Assembly: GCA_016702415.1 (NCBI GenBank) | Contig: JADJEA010000024.1 | Coordinates: forward strand, 1-64,000 | Reading direction: 5' to 3' | Length of the DNA stretch: 64,000 nucleotides | Source: Nostocoides sp. | GTDB taxonomy: Bacteria > Actinomycetota > Actinomycetes > Actinomycetales > Dermatophilaceae | In this document: positions 30,162 through 39,443 of the stretch, one piece after another | Numbering within the stretch: the first letter of the stretch is position 1 | Layout of the letters: every line of letters begins with the position of its first letter | Notes under the pieces: model-generated | Databases searched by the model: none | Told to the model about the DNA's origin: nothing | Seen by the model: the letters and a program-made list of their open reading frames with translations, nothing else | Position numbers and translations under genes: made by a program

Positions 30162-30944
30162 TCAGGAGTCGCCCCGCCCGCGCAGCAGAGCGTCGAGTTC
30201 GGGCGTTGCCGCATACGTATGCCGCCGCCCTCCTGCGAACGCCACCTGGCGCTTCCCGGAAACCGCCGGCCCGACCTCGACGATGGTGTCGGTCACCAGC
30301 GCTCGTAACGCCGCGCGTCGCCGCGCCGCCGAACTCACCCCGACCGTGAGGCACCAGAGCACCATCGCGAGCCCCACCGCAATCGCGACATGCAGGAGCA
30401 CGCCGCGCCCAGCCCGGAACTGGGAGTCGATCATGATGTGCTCCGGCTCGGCGGGGTCGTAGGCGAAGCGCGTCCCCGCGGTGGGATCTGCACCAAGGAC
30501 TCCCCCCGCATATCTCGCGTCGACCCGGCCACCCTGGACCGGGAAGACGACGTGCTGCCCTCCGGAGGTCCCCACCCGGTAGACCCGCTCCGCGGCCACG
30601 GTCGCTGGCTGCGCCGGTAGCCAATGGGATGCGACGACGGCCGGGGCGACCAGGCCGAGAACGAGGAATCCGATAGTGGTGACCGCCGTCGTCAGACCGA
30701 TCAGCCAACCGCGCGCCGCGACGTGGATCCCCGTGGCGGGCTTCGGCGCCATACTCCAGGTGGGATTGACCCAGGTGACGACCGCCGCCACGACCACGAT
30801 CGCCCCACCGACGAGCCAGGCGCTCAGACGGCTCGTCCACGGTGGCAGGGTGAGGGCGACGAGCAGCGTGAGCGCGAAGAGGGCCGGCACCATGAGGGCG
30901 ACGGCCGCCTGTCGACCCGCTAGCCGGCGCCGGGGACTCGTCAC
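30162..30944 (-). CDS. Hypothetical membrane protein
   Basis: About 260 residues with four predicted membrane spans (AVALMVPALFALTLLVALTL, LVGGAIVVVAAVVTWV, LIGLTTAVTTIGFLVLGLVAPAVV and LLHVAIAVGLAMVLWCLTVGV). Between spans three and four is an extracytoplasmic stretch of about 85 residues (VYRVGTSGGQHVVFPVQGG). I recognise no family. The GTG start at 30942-30944 places the first span 15 residues in. A GCATACGTATGC palindrome made of two genome words lies at 30211-30222 in its coding sequence. Confidence 0.6.
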   Translation of the reverse strand: MTSPRRRLAGRQAAVALMVPALFALTLLVALTLPPWTSRLSAWLVGGAIVVVAAVVTWVNPTWSMAPKPATGIHVAARGWLIGLTTAVTTIGFLVLGLVAPAVVASHWLPAQPATVAAERVYRVGTSGGQHVVFPVQGGRVDARYAGGVLGADPTAGTRFAYDPAEPEHIMIDSQFRAGRGVLLHVAIAVGLAMVLWCLTVGVSSAARRRAALRALVTDTIVEVGPAVSGKRQVAFAGGRRHTYAATPELDALLRGRGDS

Positions 30945-31129
30945 GCGATCCAGTCTCCCCGCTCACCGAGCGACCGACCCCCTGGTTCGGCGGATCGTGA
31001 CCGGATCGTTCCGTCGGTTGCCGGAGTCCGGTCAATTGCCTTGTCCCAGAATGCACCTTCACCCCCGACAGGATGCACCCCACGCCTGCATCCGCGGGCG
31101 TCACGCGGATCGCGGCTAAGGTCTACGTC

Positions 31130-31831
31130 GTGTTCATGCTCTCCTTCCCGGCGGCGGCGTTCGGGACCAACTGCTATGTCGTCGCGACTGGGGCCGGCGA
31201 AGAGTGCCTCGTGATCGACCCCGGGATCGGCGTCATCGACACCCTCCGGCAGGTGTTCGACGACCACCGCCTACGGCCGGCCGCCGTGCTGCTGACCCAC
31301 GGACACATGGACCACGTCTTCTCGGTCACGCCGGTATGCCGCGGGGGCGGCGCGGCATACCTGCCCGCCTTTATTCACACCGACGACCGCTACCGACTGA
31401 CCGACCCGGTCAGCCTCCTCGACCCGCAGCTCAAGGCGATGTTCGTCCAGCAGTTCGGGTCCCGGGGATGGACCGAGCCGGACGACGTCCGCACCCTCAC
31501 CGATGGCCAATCGATCAGCGTCGCCGGTGTTGATCTGGCCGTCCTCCACGCCCCCGGGCACACCGAGGGATCGGTGATGTTCGGGGTCGACGCGGTCGCG
31601 GACGGGGTCCCCGAAGGCCTCGACCGGACGATGTTCACCGGCGATGTCGTCTTCGCCGGCTCGATCGGGCGCACCGACCTCAGCGGTGGCAGCGACCGGG
31701 CGATGCAGCGGTCATTGCGCGATGTCGTTCTCCCCCTGTCGGATTCGACCTTGCTGCTGCCCGGCCACGGCCCGGCGACGACGATGCAGCGCGAGCGGGC
31801 GACCAATCCCTATCTGCGGGGGCTCTCGTGA
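31130..31831 (+). CDS. MBL-fold metallo-hydrolase (glyoxalase II-like)
   Basis: A metallo-beta-lactamase-fold hydrolase with the zinc-binding THGHMDH motif near residue 62, then HAPGHTEGSV and MFTGDVVFAGSIGRTD, and a final LLPGHGPATTM. These are typical of the glyoxalase II-like group found beside rel and hisS in actinobacteria. The GTG start at 31130 aligns with family N-termini (FPAAAFGTNCYVV) and has AAGG eight bases upstream. It overlaps hisS by GTGA. An 11-bp inverted repeat of the genome word lies at 31333-31361. Confidence 0.88.
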   Translation: MFMLSFPAAAFGTNCYVVATGAGEECLVIDPGIGVIDTLRQVFDDHRLRPAAVLLTHGHMDHVFSVTPVCRGGGAAYLPAFIHTDDRYRLTDPVSLLDPQLKAMFVQQFGSRGWTEPDDVRTLTDGQSISVAGVDLAVLHAPGHTEGSVMFGVDAVADGVPEGLDRTMFTGDVVFAGSIGRTDLSGGSDRAMQRSLRDVVLPLSDSTLLLPGHGPATTMQRERATNPYLRGLS

Positions 31832-33147
31832 GTCGGATCGCCCCGATCTCGGGTTTCCCCGAGTTCAGTCCCGCCGAGCGTCTGGTCGAGCAGCGCTTCC
31901 TCGACGTCATCCGCGAGACCTTCGAATTGCACGGGTTCGCCTCCATCGAGACACGCTCGGTGGAACCCATCAGCCGCCTGAGCGCCCAGGGTGAGGACGC
32001 AGACAAGGAGATCTATGCGATCTCCCGACTGGCCGGCGGGAGCCGTGACGAGAGCCGGTGGGGGCTGCACTTCGATCTCACCGTGCCCTTCGCCCGGTAT
32101 GTGCTGGAGAACGCCGGGACGCTCGATTTCCCGTTCCGCCGCTATCAAATCCAGAAGGCCTGGCGCGGCGAGCGGCCCCAGGAGGGGCGCTACCGGGAGT
32201 TCACCCAGGCCGACATCGATGTCGTCGACGTCGGCACCTTGGCGGCGCATTTCGAGGCGGAGATGCCGCTCGTCATCGCGGATGTGTTCGCGCGCTTCCC
32301 GGTCGGTGACTTCGTCATCCAGGTCAACAACCGACGGCTCGCCAACGGCTTCTATGCCGGGCTCGGACTGGACGACGTCGCCGGCACGCTGCGGATCGTC
32401 GACAAACTCGACAAGATCGGCCCGCAGGCGGTCGCCGATTTGCTCGTCGGTGCGGGGGCCACCCCCGGGCAGGCCCGCGCCTGCCTCGACCTCGCCGAGA
32501 TCCGTAGTTTCGACCTCGCCTTCGTCGACCAGGTGCGCGCCCTCGGGGTGGAGCACCCGGAACTCGACGCCGGCATCCAGGCGCTGACCGCGGTCATCGA
32601 GACGGCCATGGCCCACGCCCCGGGCCGGGTCGCTGCGGCGTTGAAGGTGGCCCGCGGACTCGACTACTACACCGGAACGGTCTACGAGACCCAGCTCGTC
32701 GGCCACGAGGATTGGGGGGCGGTGTGCTCCGGAGGGCGCTACGACGCCCTCGCCAGCGACGGCCGCACCACCTACCCCGGCGTGGGCATCTCGATCGGGG
32801 TCACCCGCATCCTCGGGCTGCTGCTCGGCCGCGGACTGCTGCGCGCATCCCGCTCGACTCCCGCGGCCGTCCTGGTCGCGGTCACCTCCGAGGAGGAGCG
32901 CGCGGCCTCGACCGCGGTCGCCACCGCGTTGCGGGCCAACGGCATACCCTGCGAGGTCGCGCCCCGACCCGACCGCTTCGGAAAGCAGATCCGGTATGCC
33001 GACCGACGCGGCATCCCCTATGTCTGGTTCCCCGGCGAGGGCGGTGGCCAGGTCAAGGACATCCGGTCGGGTGAGCAAGTGGCCGCCGACCCGTCCGTAT
33101 GGCGCCCTCCCGCCGCCGACCTCCGCCCCCAGATTCTGGCCACCTGA
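31828..33147 (+). CDS. hisS: Histidyl-tRNA synthetase
   Basis: Charges tRNA-His. Class II motif 2 is visible as FRRYQIQKAWRGERPQEGRYREFTQAD, the histidine-specific signature as ARGLDYYTGTVYE, and motif 3 as GVGISIGVTRILGLLL. The C-terminal anticodon-binding domain begins around AAVLVAVTSEE. 439 residues. The GTG start overlaps the upstream hydrolase stop. The NGIP segment uses the rare codon ATA (at 32943) because it lies in a GGCATAC word, while most other Ile codons in the gene are ATC. Confidence 0.96.
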   Translation: MSRIAPISGFPEFSPAERLVEQRFLDVIRETFELHGFASIETRSVEPISRLSAQGEDADKEIYAISRLAGGSRDESRWGLHFDLTVPFARYVLENAGTLDFPFRRYQIQKAWRGERPQEGRYREFTQADIDVVDVGTLAAHFEAEMPLVIADVFARFPVGDFVIQVNNRRLANGFYAGLGLDDVAGTLRIVDKLDKIGPQAVADLLVGAGATPGQARACLDLAEIRSFDLAFVDQVRALGVEHPELDAGIQALTAVIETAMAHAPGRVAAALKVARGLDYYTGTVYETQLVGHEDWGAVCSGGRYDALASDGRTTYPGVGISIGVTRILGLLLGRGLLRASRSTPAAVLVAVTSEEERAASTAVATALRANGIPCEVAPRPDRFGKQIRYADRRGIPYVWFPGEGGGQVKDIRSGEQVAADPSVWRPPAADLRPQILAT

Positions 33148-33173
33148 CGTCCCTGCCATCGCTGCTCCCGGCC

Positions 33174-33275
33174 GACGTTCGGGCGAGGAGCTCTTCCCAG
33201 CTGGCTGGACGTTCGGGCCAGCGGAGGATCCCGCCTTGGCTGACGTTCCATTTGGCCCGCAGCGCGGTATGCCGG
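33174..33275. repeat. Three degenerate 34-bp periods between hisS and rel
   Basis: GACGTTC begins at 33174, 33208 and 33242, exactly 34 bases apart; the first two copies share GACGTTCGGGC. Similarity outside the core is weak. The second copy forms a small hairpin (GCTGG and CCAGC arms). It lies between the convergent ends of hisS and rel, so it may be a worn terminator repeat. Confidence 0.4.
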
Positions 33276-35639
33276 TCAGGCGCGGGGGCGCGCTCCGGCC
33301 GGGGCCTGGACCGCCTCGTCGGGGGCCACGCGGGTGCCCGCGCTCCCGCCACGGGCGACCTCGAACACGCCCCGAACGTTCTTGACGGCATTGATGACGT
33401 GCTCGAGGTGGGCCGGGTCGCCCATCTCGAACTGGAAGTTCGAGACGGCGAAGCGCTCCTTGTTGGTCGTGACATTGGCGCCGATGATGTTGACGCCATT
33501 GTCGGCGAGCACGCGGGTGATATCGGAGAGCAAACCCTCCCGGTCGAGGGCGAGGACCTGGATCTGGACGAGGAAAAGGGTTCCGGCAGCGAGGTCCCAG
33601 GTGACTTCGAGGATCCGCTCGGGATGGCCGAGCAGGGAGATCGCATTCGTGCAGTCGTGGCGGTGCACCGAGACGCCCGCTCCGCGCGTGACGAACCCGA
33701 TGACCTCATCGCCGGGGACCGGGGTGCAACAGCGCGCGAGTTTGACGTAGACCTCCCGGCCCATACCCGTGACGACCACGCCGGGCTCGCCGGCACGCCG
33801 GCGCAAGGGGCGACCGACCCGGACGGACTCGGCGATGTCCTCCTTGGCACCCTCGTCGCCCCCGACAGCGGCGCTTAGGCGCGAGACGACATTGGCGGCG
33901 GACACGTGCCCCTCGCCGATCGCGGCATAGAGCGCGTCGACATCGGGGTACTTCAGCTCTCCCGCGACCGCGCTGAGGGTCTGGTGGGTCATCATCCGCT
34001 GCAGCGGGAGGTGCTGTTTGCGGATGGCCTTGCCGAGGGCGTCCTGACCGGCTTCGACCATCTCCTCGCGGCGCGACTTGGAGAACCACTGGCGGATCTT
34101 GGCCCGGGCCCGGGGGGAGTTGACGATATTGAGCCAGTCGCGGGACGGCCCGGCGCCCTCGGCCTTGGACGTCAGGACGTCGACGACATCGCCATTCTCG
34201 AGGGTGGACTCCAACGCGACCAGGCGGCCGTTGACGCGGGCGCCGACGCAGCGGTGACCGACCTCGGTGTGCACGGCATACGCAAAATCGATGGGGGTCG
34301 AGCCGGCCGGAAGGGAGATCACATCGCCCTTGGGGGTGAAGACGTAGACCTCGCGCTGGCCCATCTCGTAGCGCAGGGACTCGAGGAATTCGGTGGGGTC
34401 CTCGGTTTCCTTCTGCCACTCCAGCAGCTGGCGCAGCCATGCCATGTCGGTGATCGGACCGGATTCCCCGTCGCGGACCAGCGGGCGAGTCGTGGGCCCG
34501 TCGGCCCGGTCCTCCTTGTACTTCCAGTGGGCGGCGACGCCGTACTCCGCGCGCCGGTGCATCGCGAACGTGCGGATCTGGATCTCCACGGGCCGTCCGG
34601 ACGGGCCGATCACGGTCGTGTGAAGAGATTGGTACATGTTGAACTTCGGCATGGCGATGTAGTCCTTGAACCGCCCGCCGATCGGCTTCCACCGCGCATG
34701 CAGTGCCCCGAGCGCGGCATAACAGTCGCGCTGGGAGTCGACCAAGACCCGGACCCCGACGAGGTCATAGATATCGTCGAAATCCCGGTGTCCCGCAACG
34801 ATCTTCTGATAGATGCTGTAGTAGTGCTTCGGTCGTCCGGTCACCGTGGCCTTGATCTTGGCCTCGGTCAGATCGGCCTGGACCTGCGTCTGGACGATGT
34901 GGAGATACTCGGCCCGTTCCCCCGCGCGCTCGGAGACCTGTCGGCGGATCTCCTCGAAGAGCTTGGGATAGAGCGTCTTGAAGGACAGGTCCTCCAACTC
35001 CCACTTGATGGTGTTCATCCCGAGCCGGTGGGCGAGCGGGGCGAAGATGTCGAGGGTCTCGGTCGCCTTGCGGGCGGCAGATTCCGCCGAGACGCTCCCC
35101 CAGGTGCGGGCATTGTGGAGGCGGTCGGCGAGCTTGATGACGAGGACGCGGATATCGCCGGCCATCGCGACGATCATCTTGCGGACCGTCTCGGCTTGGG
35201 CCAGTTCTCCGAACTTCACCTTGTCGAGCTTGGTCACCCCATTGACCATGTGCGCGACCTCGGGTCCGAACTCCCGCTCGATCTCGGCCAGGGGGTAGTC
35301 GGTGTCCTCGACGACGTCGTGCAGGAGCGCCGCGGCCAAGGTGACCGGGGGCATCCCCAGCTCGGCGAGGATCATCGCAACGGCCAGCGGATGGGTGATG
35401 TAGGGGTCGCCCGACTTGCGCATCTGCCCGCTGTGGGCCTCCTCGGCCACGACGTAGGCGCGCTGGAGGATGGCCACGTCGGCGCGGGGGTGATTCTGGC
35501 GGACCAGGGTGATGAGGGGATCCAGGATCGGATTCTGGGTGGCCCGGGGCCGGCTGATCCACTCCAGGCGCGCGAAGGCGCGCCCACGGGCTGTCGAGCC
35601 CGTGGGGGCCGTCGTCGGGGCGGCGACCTCCTCAGCCAT
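33276..35639 (-). CDS. relA: Bifunctional (p)ppGpp synthetase/hydrolase Rel
   Basis: Makes and degrades the stringent-response alarmone. The N-terminal HD hydrolase domain contains LLHDVVEDTDYPLAEIEREFG and IKLADRLHNARTWGS. The synthetase domain has YQSLHTTVIGPSGRPVEIQIRT and MHRRAEYGVAAHWKYKE. A TGS domain (VYVFTPKGDVISLPAGSTPIDFAYAVHTEVGH), a Cys-containing region (KLARCCTPVPGDEVIGFVT) and a C-terminal ACT domain (VQIQVLALDREGLLSDITRVLADNGVNI) follow. 787 residues, ATG start at 35637-35639. It is convergent with hisS and starts the rel-apt-secFD-ruv direction block. Confidence 0.96.
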   Translation of the reverse strand: MAEEVAAPTTAPTGSTARGRAFARLEWISRPRATQNPILDPLITLVRQNHPRADVAILQRAYVVAEEAHSGQMRKSGDPYITHPLAVAMILAELGMPPVTLAAALLHDVVEDTDYPLAEIEREFGPEVAHMVNGVTKLDKVKFGELAQAETVRKMIVAMAGDIRVLVIKLADRLHNARTWGSVSAESAARKATETLDIFAPLAHRLGMNTIKWELEDLSFKTLYPKLFEEIRRQVSERAGERAEYLHIVQTQVQADLTEAKIKATVTGRPKHYYSIYQKIVAGHRDFDDIYDLVGVRVLVDSQRDCYAALGALHARWKPIGGRFKDYIAMPKFNMYQSLHTTVIGPSGRPVEIQIRTFAMHRRAEYGVAAHWKYKEDRADGPTTRPLVRDGESGPITDMAWLRQLLEWQKETEDPTEFLESLRYEMGQREVYVFTPKGDVISLPAGSTPIDFAYAVHTEVGHRCVGARVNGRLVALESTLENGDVVDVLTSKAEGAGPSRDWLNIVNSPRARAKIRQWFSKSRREEMVEAGQDALGKAIRKQHLPLQRMMTHQTLSAVAGELKYPDVDALYAAIGEGHVSAANVVSRLSAAVGGDEGAKEDIAESVRVGRPLRRRAGEPGVVVTGMGREVYVKLARCCTPVPGDEVIGFVTRGAGVSVHRHDCTNAISLLGHPERILEVTWDLAAGTLFLVQIQVLALDREGLLSDITRVLADNGVNIIGANVTTNKERFAVSNFQFEMGDPAHLEHVINAVKNVRGVFEVARGGSAGTRVAPDEAVQAPAGARPRA

Positions 35640-35669
35640 ACACAGAGGGTAATCGCTCTGGACGAGTGG

Positions 35670-36254
35670 TCAGTCCGTGGTCACGCTGTAGACGGACCGT
35701 CCGGCCAAGGTCGCCCGGCCACCGAGCGCCCGCAATTCCAGGACGACGTCGATGCCGACCACGTCGGCACCGACCGACTCCAGCAACTCACAGGCGGCCG
35801 CGGCGGTGCCGCCCGTGGCCAGGACGTCGTCGACGACGACGACCTTCGCCCCGGGCGTCACCGCCCCTTCCTGCACGGCGAGCGTGGCCTGGCCGTACTC
35901 CAGCGCGTAGGACCGCTCAACCACCGCCCCAGGCAATTTGCCGGCTTTGCGGACCGGGACGAACCCGACGCCGAGCGCGTGGGCGAGAGCCCCGCCGAAG
36001 ATGAACCCGCGGGCCTCGATGCCGGCGACCAGGTCGACGCGCCCGCCATGGCGGCCCATGCAGTGCTGGATGACCGCATCGAAGGCGATGGGGTCGCCGA
36101 TAAGCGGACCGATGTCTTTGAAGAGGATTCCCGGCTTGGGAAAGTCGGGAATATCACGCAATCGGGAGTCGACCAGGTCGCGCAGGACCGGCGGTCCGTG
36201 CAACTCCTCGGCGACGTCGTCCCCGCCGGACTCCTCCGTGAGGGTGGCGCTCAT
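35670..36254 (-). CDS. apt: Adenine phosphoribosyltransferase
   Basis: Salvages adenine to AMP using phosphoribosyl pyrophosphate. The PRPP-binding loop is VVVVDDVLATGGT at residues 138-150. RDIPDFPKPGILFKDI at the N-terminus and VAGIEARGFIFGGALA are further family marks. 194 residues, ATG at 36252-36254, 22 bases after the secF stop. The secD-secF-apt-rel order is conserved in actinobacteria. Confidence 0.95.
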   Translation of the reverse strand: MSATLTEESGGDDVAEELHGPPVLRDLVDSRLRDIPDFPKPGILFKDIGPLIGDPIAFDAVIQHCMGRHGGRVDLVAGIEARGFIFGGALAHALGVGFVPVRKAGKLPGAVVERSYALEYGQATLAVQEGAVTPGAKVVVVDDVLATGGTAAAACELLESVGADVVGIDVVLELRALGGRATLAGRSVYSVTTD

Positions 36255-36276
36255 GTCATCCCCATCCTCTCGGTGC

Positions 36277-37539
36277 TCAGCGTTTCGACTTGGGCTGACG
36301 GCGCGGTTGGTTGCGTGGGCCCTGCTGGGCGTACTTGTGCACCTTGCGTCCGGTCAACGTCCCGCGATCGCCGTCGTCCAGCGCATCCGCCACGGATGCG
36401 TCGTCCCGTTGGGCGTCGATCGGCGCGCTGCCACCCGCGCCCGGGCCCTGGGGCGTGGTAATGACCTGGGTCACCGCCGCCGGGGCCGACGACCCCGCTG
36501 GCTGCACCGCAACTCCGGGGTCGCGTGGACGGGCGGATCGGGCCTGGGCCCGCGCCGCCGCCTTCTCGTCGTGCCGGGCCGCCTGCTTGGCGAGCTTGAC
36601 GATGTCGGGTTCGCGCGAGCGCAAGGTGACCAGGAGCGGCGAGGCGATGAAGATCGACGAATAGGCGCCGACCGCCATACCGAGGAAGAGCGCGAGCGAC
36701 AGGTCGAGCAGCGTCCCCGGGCCGAGCCGCGTGAAGGCGAGGACGAGCACCGCGGCGATCGGCAGCAGCGCCACGACCGTCGTATTGATGGAACGGACCA
36801 GGGTCTGGTTGACACCGAGGTTGGCGGCCGCGGCATACGACATCCGGCGGTTGGCGAGCGCCTCGGTGGTGTTCTCGCGCACCTTGTCGAACACGACCAC
36901 CGTGTCGTACAGGGAGTACCCGAGCACCGTGAGGAAGCCGATCATCGTCGCCGGGGAGACCTCGACGCCGGTCAGCGCATAAATGCCGACGGTGAAGATC
37001 ATGTCGTGGATGAGGGCGACCAACGCCGCGACGGCCATCGTCCACGTGCGGAAGTAGGCGGCCATGACAATCGAGACGAGCCCGAGGAACACGAGCATGG
37101 CCTTCAATGCCTGTTTGCTCACCGACTCCCCCCACGAGGGGCCGATGAAGTTCGCGGAGACGTTGGCGTCCGTGGTCTTGAAGGCCGTCGCCAAGGAGTC
37201 GCGCACGTCATTGCTGACCGCGTCGTCGAGGCGTTCCGTCTGGACCCGCACGGTGGTCGTCCCGAGTTTGGTGACCTTGGCCTCGGCCCCCTTGGCGACG
37301 TCGGCGACCGCTTCCTGGGCGGTGTTCTCGTATGCCGAGGTGACCGTCACATTGGAGACCCGGAACTCCGAGCCACCGGTGAACTCGATGCCTAGGTTGA
37401 GGCCACGGACGAACAGGCCGAGGAGGGCAAGCGCCAGACCGACCGCGGAAATGGCGTACCACAGCCGCGAGCGGCCGATGAAGTCGATCGACCGCTTGCC
37501 GGTGTAGAGGTCGTTGCCGAACTGGGCGAAGCGGCTCAT
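36277..37539 (-). CDS. secF: Protein translocase subunit SecF
   Basis: Works with SecD to pull secreted proteins across the membrane using the proton gradient. The first membrane segment (LWYAISAVGLALALLGLFVRGLNLGIEFTGG) ends in the conserved GIEFTGG motif. Later segments include GYSLYDTVVVFDKVRENT and the SINTTVVALLPIAAVLVL block. The C-terminal tail of about 100 residues is long, basic and Ala/Pro-rich. ATG at 37537-37539 overlaps the secD stop by ATGA. Confidence 0.95.
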   Translation of the reverse strand: MSRFAQFGNDLYTGKRSIDFIGRSRLWYAISAVGLALALLGLFVRGLNLGIEFTGGSEFRVSNVTVTSAYENTAQEAVADVAKGAEAKVTKLGTTTVRVQTERLDDAVSNDVRDSLATAFKTTDANVSANFIGPSWGESVSKQALKAMLVFLGLVSIVMAAYFRTWTMAVAALVALIHDMIFTVGIYALTGVEVSPATMIGFLTVLGYSLYDTVVVFDKVRENTTEALANRRMSYAAAANLGVNQTLVRSINTTVVALLPIAAVLVLAFTRLGPGTLLDLSLALFLGMAVGAYSSIFIASPLLVTLRSREPDIVKLAKQAARHDEKAAARAQARSARPRDPGVAVQPAGSSAPAAVTQVITTPQGPGAGGSAPIDAQRDDASVADALDDGDRGTLTGRKVHKYAQQGPRNQPRRQPKSKR

Positions 37540-39443
37540 GCGCGGCCTCCCTCGGTGCGCGTCGGCGTGGTGCCGGCAAATCGTCCGCGGCCCACATAGC
37601 GGGTGCTGCCGGTCGCGCCGAGTCGCTCCGGGTCAAGGCCGGACCACGGGTGGCCGTCGGCGAAGAAGGGCCGCTGCGCCAGCAGGGAGACGATCGGGTG
37701 GGTGAACAGGAAGACGACCAGTACGTCCAGGAGCGTCGTCAGGCCGAGAGTGAAGGCAAAACCGCGCACGCTTGAGGAGGCGAGGAGATAAAGGACCAGG
37801 GCGCCCAAGAAGTTGACACCGTCGGCGGCCAGGATGGTCCGGCGAGCCCGGTTCCACCCGGTGTCCACGGCCGTGCGCAGGGTGCGCCCGTCGCGTACCT
37901 CGTCGCGGATCCGCTCGAAGTAGACGATGAAGGAGTCGGCCGTGACTCCGATGGCGACGATGAGGCCGGTCACGCCGGCCATATCAAGCCGATAGTTCTG
38001 CGCCCACCCGAGGATGGTGATGACGAGATAGGTCAACAGGGCCGCGATGACGATGGAACCGACGGTGACCAGCCCGAGGGCTCGGTACTGCACCAACGAA
38101 TAGAGGACGACGAGGATGAGACCGACGAGTCCTGCCATCAAGCCCAGCCGCAACTGCTCCTCGCCGAGGGTCGGGCTGACCTGGCTGCGGGTCTGGAGGT
38201 CGAACGAGAGCGGGAGGGCCCCGAACTTCAGCTGCTTAGCCAGATCCTGGGCCCCGTCATAGGTGAAACTCCCCGTGATGGAGGCGCGGCCCGCGGTGAT
38301 CGCCGACTCGAAACGCGGGGCGACGATCACGCGCGAGTCCAGCGCTGCGGCCAACCGATTGCGCGGCGAGGGGAGGGCGAGCATCTCGATGCTCAGATCG
38401 GCATACGTCTTGGTCGCGGCCGAGTCGAAGGTTAGCGCGATCTCGACCTCGGACGTCGGCTGCCCGGTCGGGCCCGTCTTGTAGCCGGCGACGGCGTCGG
38501 CGATGTCCTTGCCATAGACCGCGACGGGCCCGAGGATGAACTTCTCCGTCCCGTCCGTCGAGCAGGTGACCAGCGGCTTCTCCGGGTCGTCGACGAGATT
38601 CTTCAAAGCATCGGGCTTGCTGCAGTCGAGAGTCGCGAACGTCTGAACAAGCGTCGGGTCGTCGCTGAGCCACGCTTGGTCGGTGCTGCTGGTCGGCTTG
38701 GCCGCTGGCGTGCTCGGGCTCGCGGACCCGGATGAGGACGCGGAACTCGATGACGACGCTGAACTCGAGGAGGACGAGGACGACCTGGAGCCGGTTGTCG
38801 CGGCGGGGATGGCGGATCGGACGCGCGAGCGGGACGCCGATGTCGAACTGTCACTCGATCCGGTCGGCGTGCCGCTTCCGGAGGAGGCACTGCCGGAGCT
38901 GGAGCTGCTCGACCCCGACGTGGCCGACCCTGATGTCGCTGACCCGGATGTGGCCGACCCTGACGTCGTGCCGGAGCCGGTCCCGGTTGTCGCCGACCCG
39001 GAGCCGCTGCCCTGGGTCGCGCTGGCCGTGCCCGTCGTGCCACCCGAGACGGCGGCCTCCAGCACCGGCCGGAACTGCAGGGCCGAGGAGCGTCGAAGGT
39101 TGTCCTCCTGCTGGCGGGTGGGGTCGCCCGGCATGCTCACCACGATGTTGTCGGCGCCCTGGGTCGTGACCTCGGCGCCGCTGACGCCTTGAGAGTCGAC
39201 CCGCTGGGAGATGATGTCGCGGGCCTGGGCGATTTGCTGGGGGGTGACCTTCTGGTTCCCCGTCACGCGCGGGCTCAGGACCAGTTGGGTGCCGCCCTCG
39301 AGGTCGAGGCCGAGCTTGGGCGCCAGCGAGGCGGTGCCGCCGAGATGAACTCCGGCCAGAAGTCCGGCAAGGGCAAGTGTCGCCACCAAGCCCGCGATGA
39401 GCGTCCGAAGGGCGTTGTTGGGCCGAGCCTGCGTTCTGGCCAT
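37536..39443 (-). CDS. secD: Protein translocase subunit SecD with long Ser-rich insert
   Basis: Partner of SecF in late steps of Sec export. Residues 1-130 hold the first membrane span and the LGLDLEGGTQLVL motif. Residues 132-255 are a low-complexity insert of Ser, Gly, Thr and Ala (repeated SGSAT units, then a poly-Ser run). The periplasmic P1 region, FVYFERIRDEVRDGRTL-type loop and C-terminal spans follow. 635 residues, so the insert makes it longer than many homologues. The ATG at 39441-39443 overlaps the yajC stop by TGATG. The insert is encoded by short tandem GC-rich repeats around 38920-38970. Confidence 0.93.
   Translation of the reverse strand: MARTQARPNNALRTLIAGLVATLALAGLLAGVHLGGTASLAPKLGLDLEGGTQLVLSPRVTGNQKVTPQQIAQARDIISQRVDSQGVSGAEVTTQGADNIVVSMPGDPTRQQEDNLRRSSALQFRPVLEAAVSGGTTGTASATQGSGSGSATTGTGSGTTSGSATSGSATSGSATSGSSSSSSGSASSGSGTPTGSSDSSTSASRSRVRSAIPAATTGSRSSSSSSSSASSSSSASSSGSASPSTPAAKPTSSTDQAWLSDDPTLVQTFATLDCSKPDALKNLVDDPEKPLVTCSTDGTEKFILGPVAVYGKDIADAVAGYKTGPTGQPTSEVEIALTFDSAATKTYADLSIEMLALPSPRNRLAAALDSRVIVAPRFESAITAGRASITGSFTYDGAQDLAKQLKFGALPLSFDLQTRSQVSPTLGEEQLRLGLMAGLVGLILVVLYSLVQYRALGLVTVGSIVIAALLTYLVITILGWAQNYRLDMAGVTGLIVAIGVTADSFIVYFERIRDEVRDGRTLRTAVDTGWNRARRTILAADGVNFLGALVLYLLASSSVRGFAFTLGLTTLLDVLVVFLFTHPIVSLLAQRPFFADGHPWSGLDPERLGATGSTRYVGRGRFAGTTPTRTEGGRA

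Noticed and set aside
33174..33275. CRISPR-like array
   Set aside because: Three copies with only 7-11 identical bases, no cas genes and no defined spacers.
33906..36461. 851-residue open frame on the plus strand
   Set aside because: Antisense to rel and apt; composition and lack of motifs mark it as a shadow frame.
38683..39192. Acidic repeat-rich plus-strand frame (DPDVADPDVA units)
   Set aside because: It is the complement of the Ser/Gly/Thr insert in secD; the secD frame is the conserved one.
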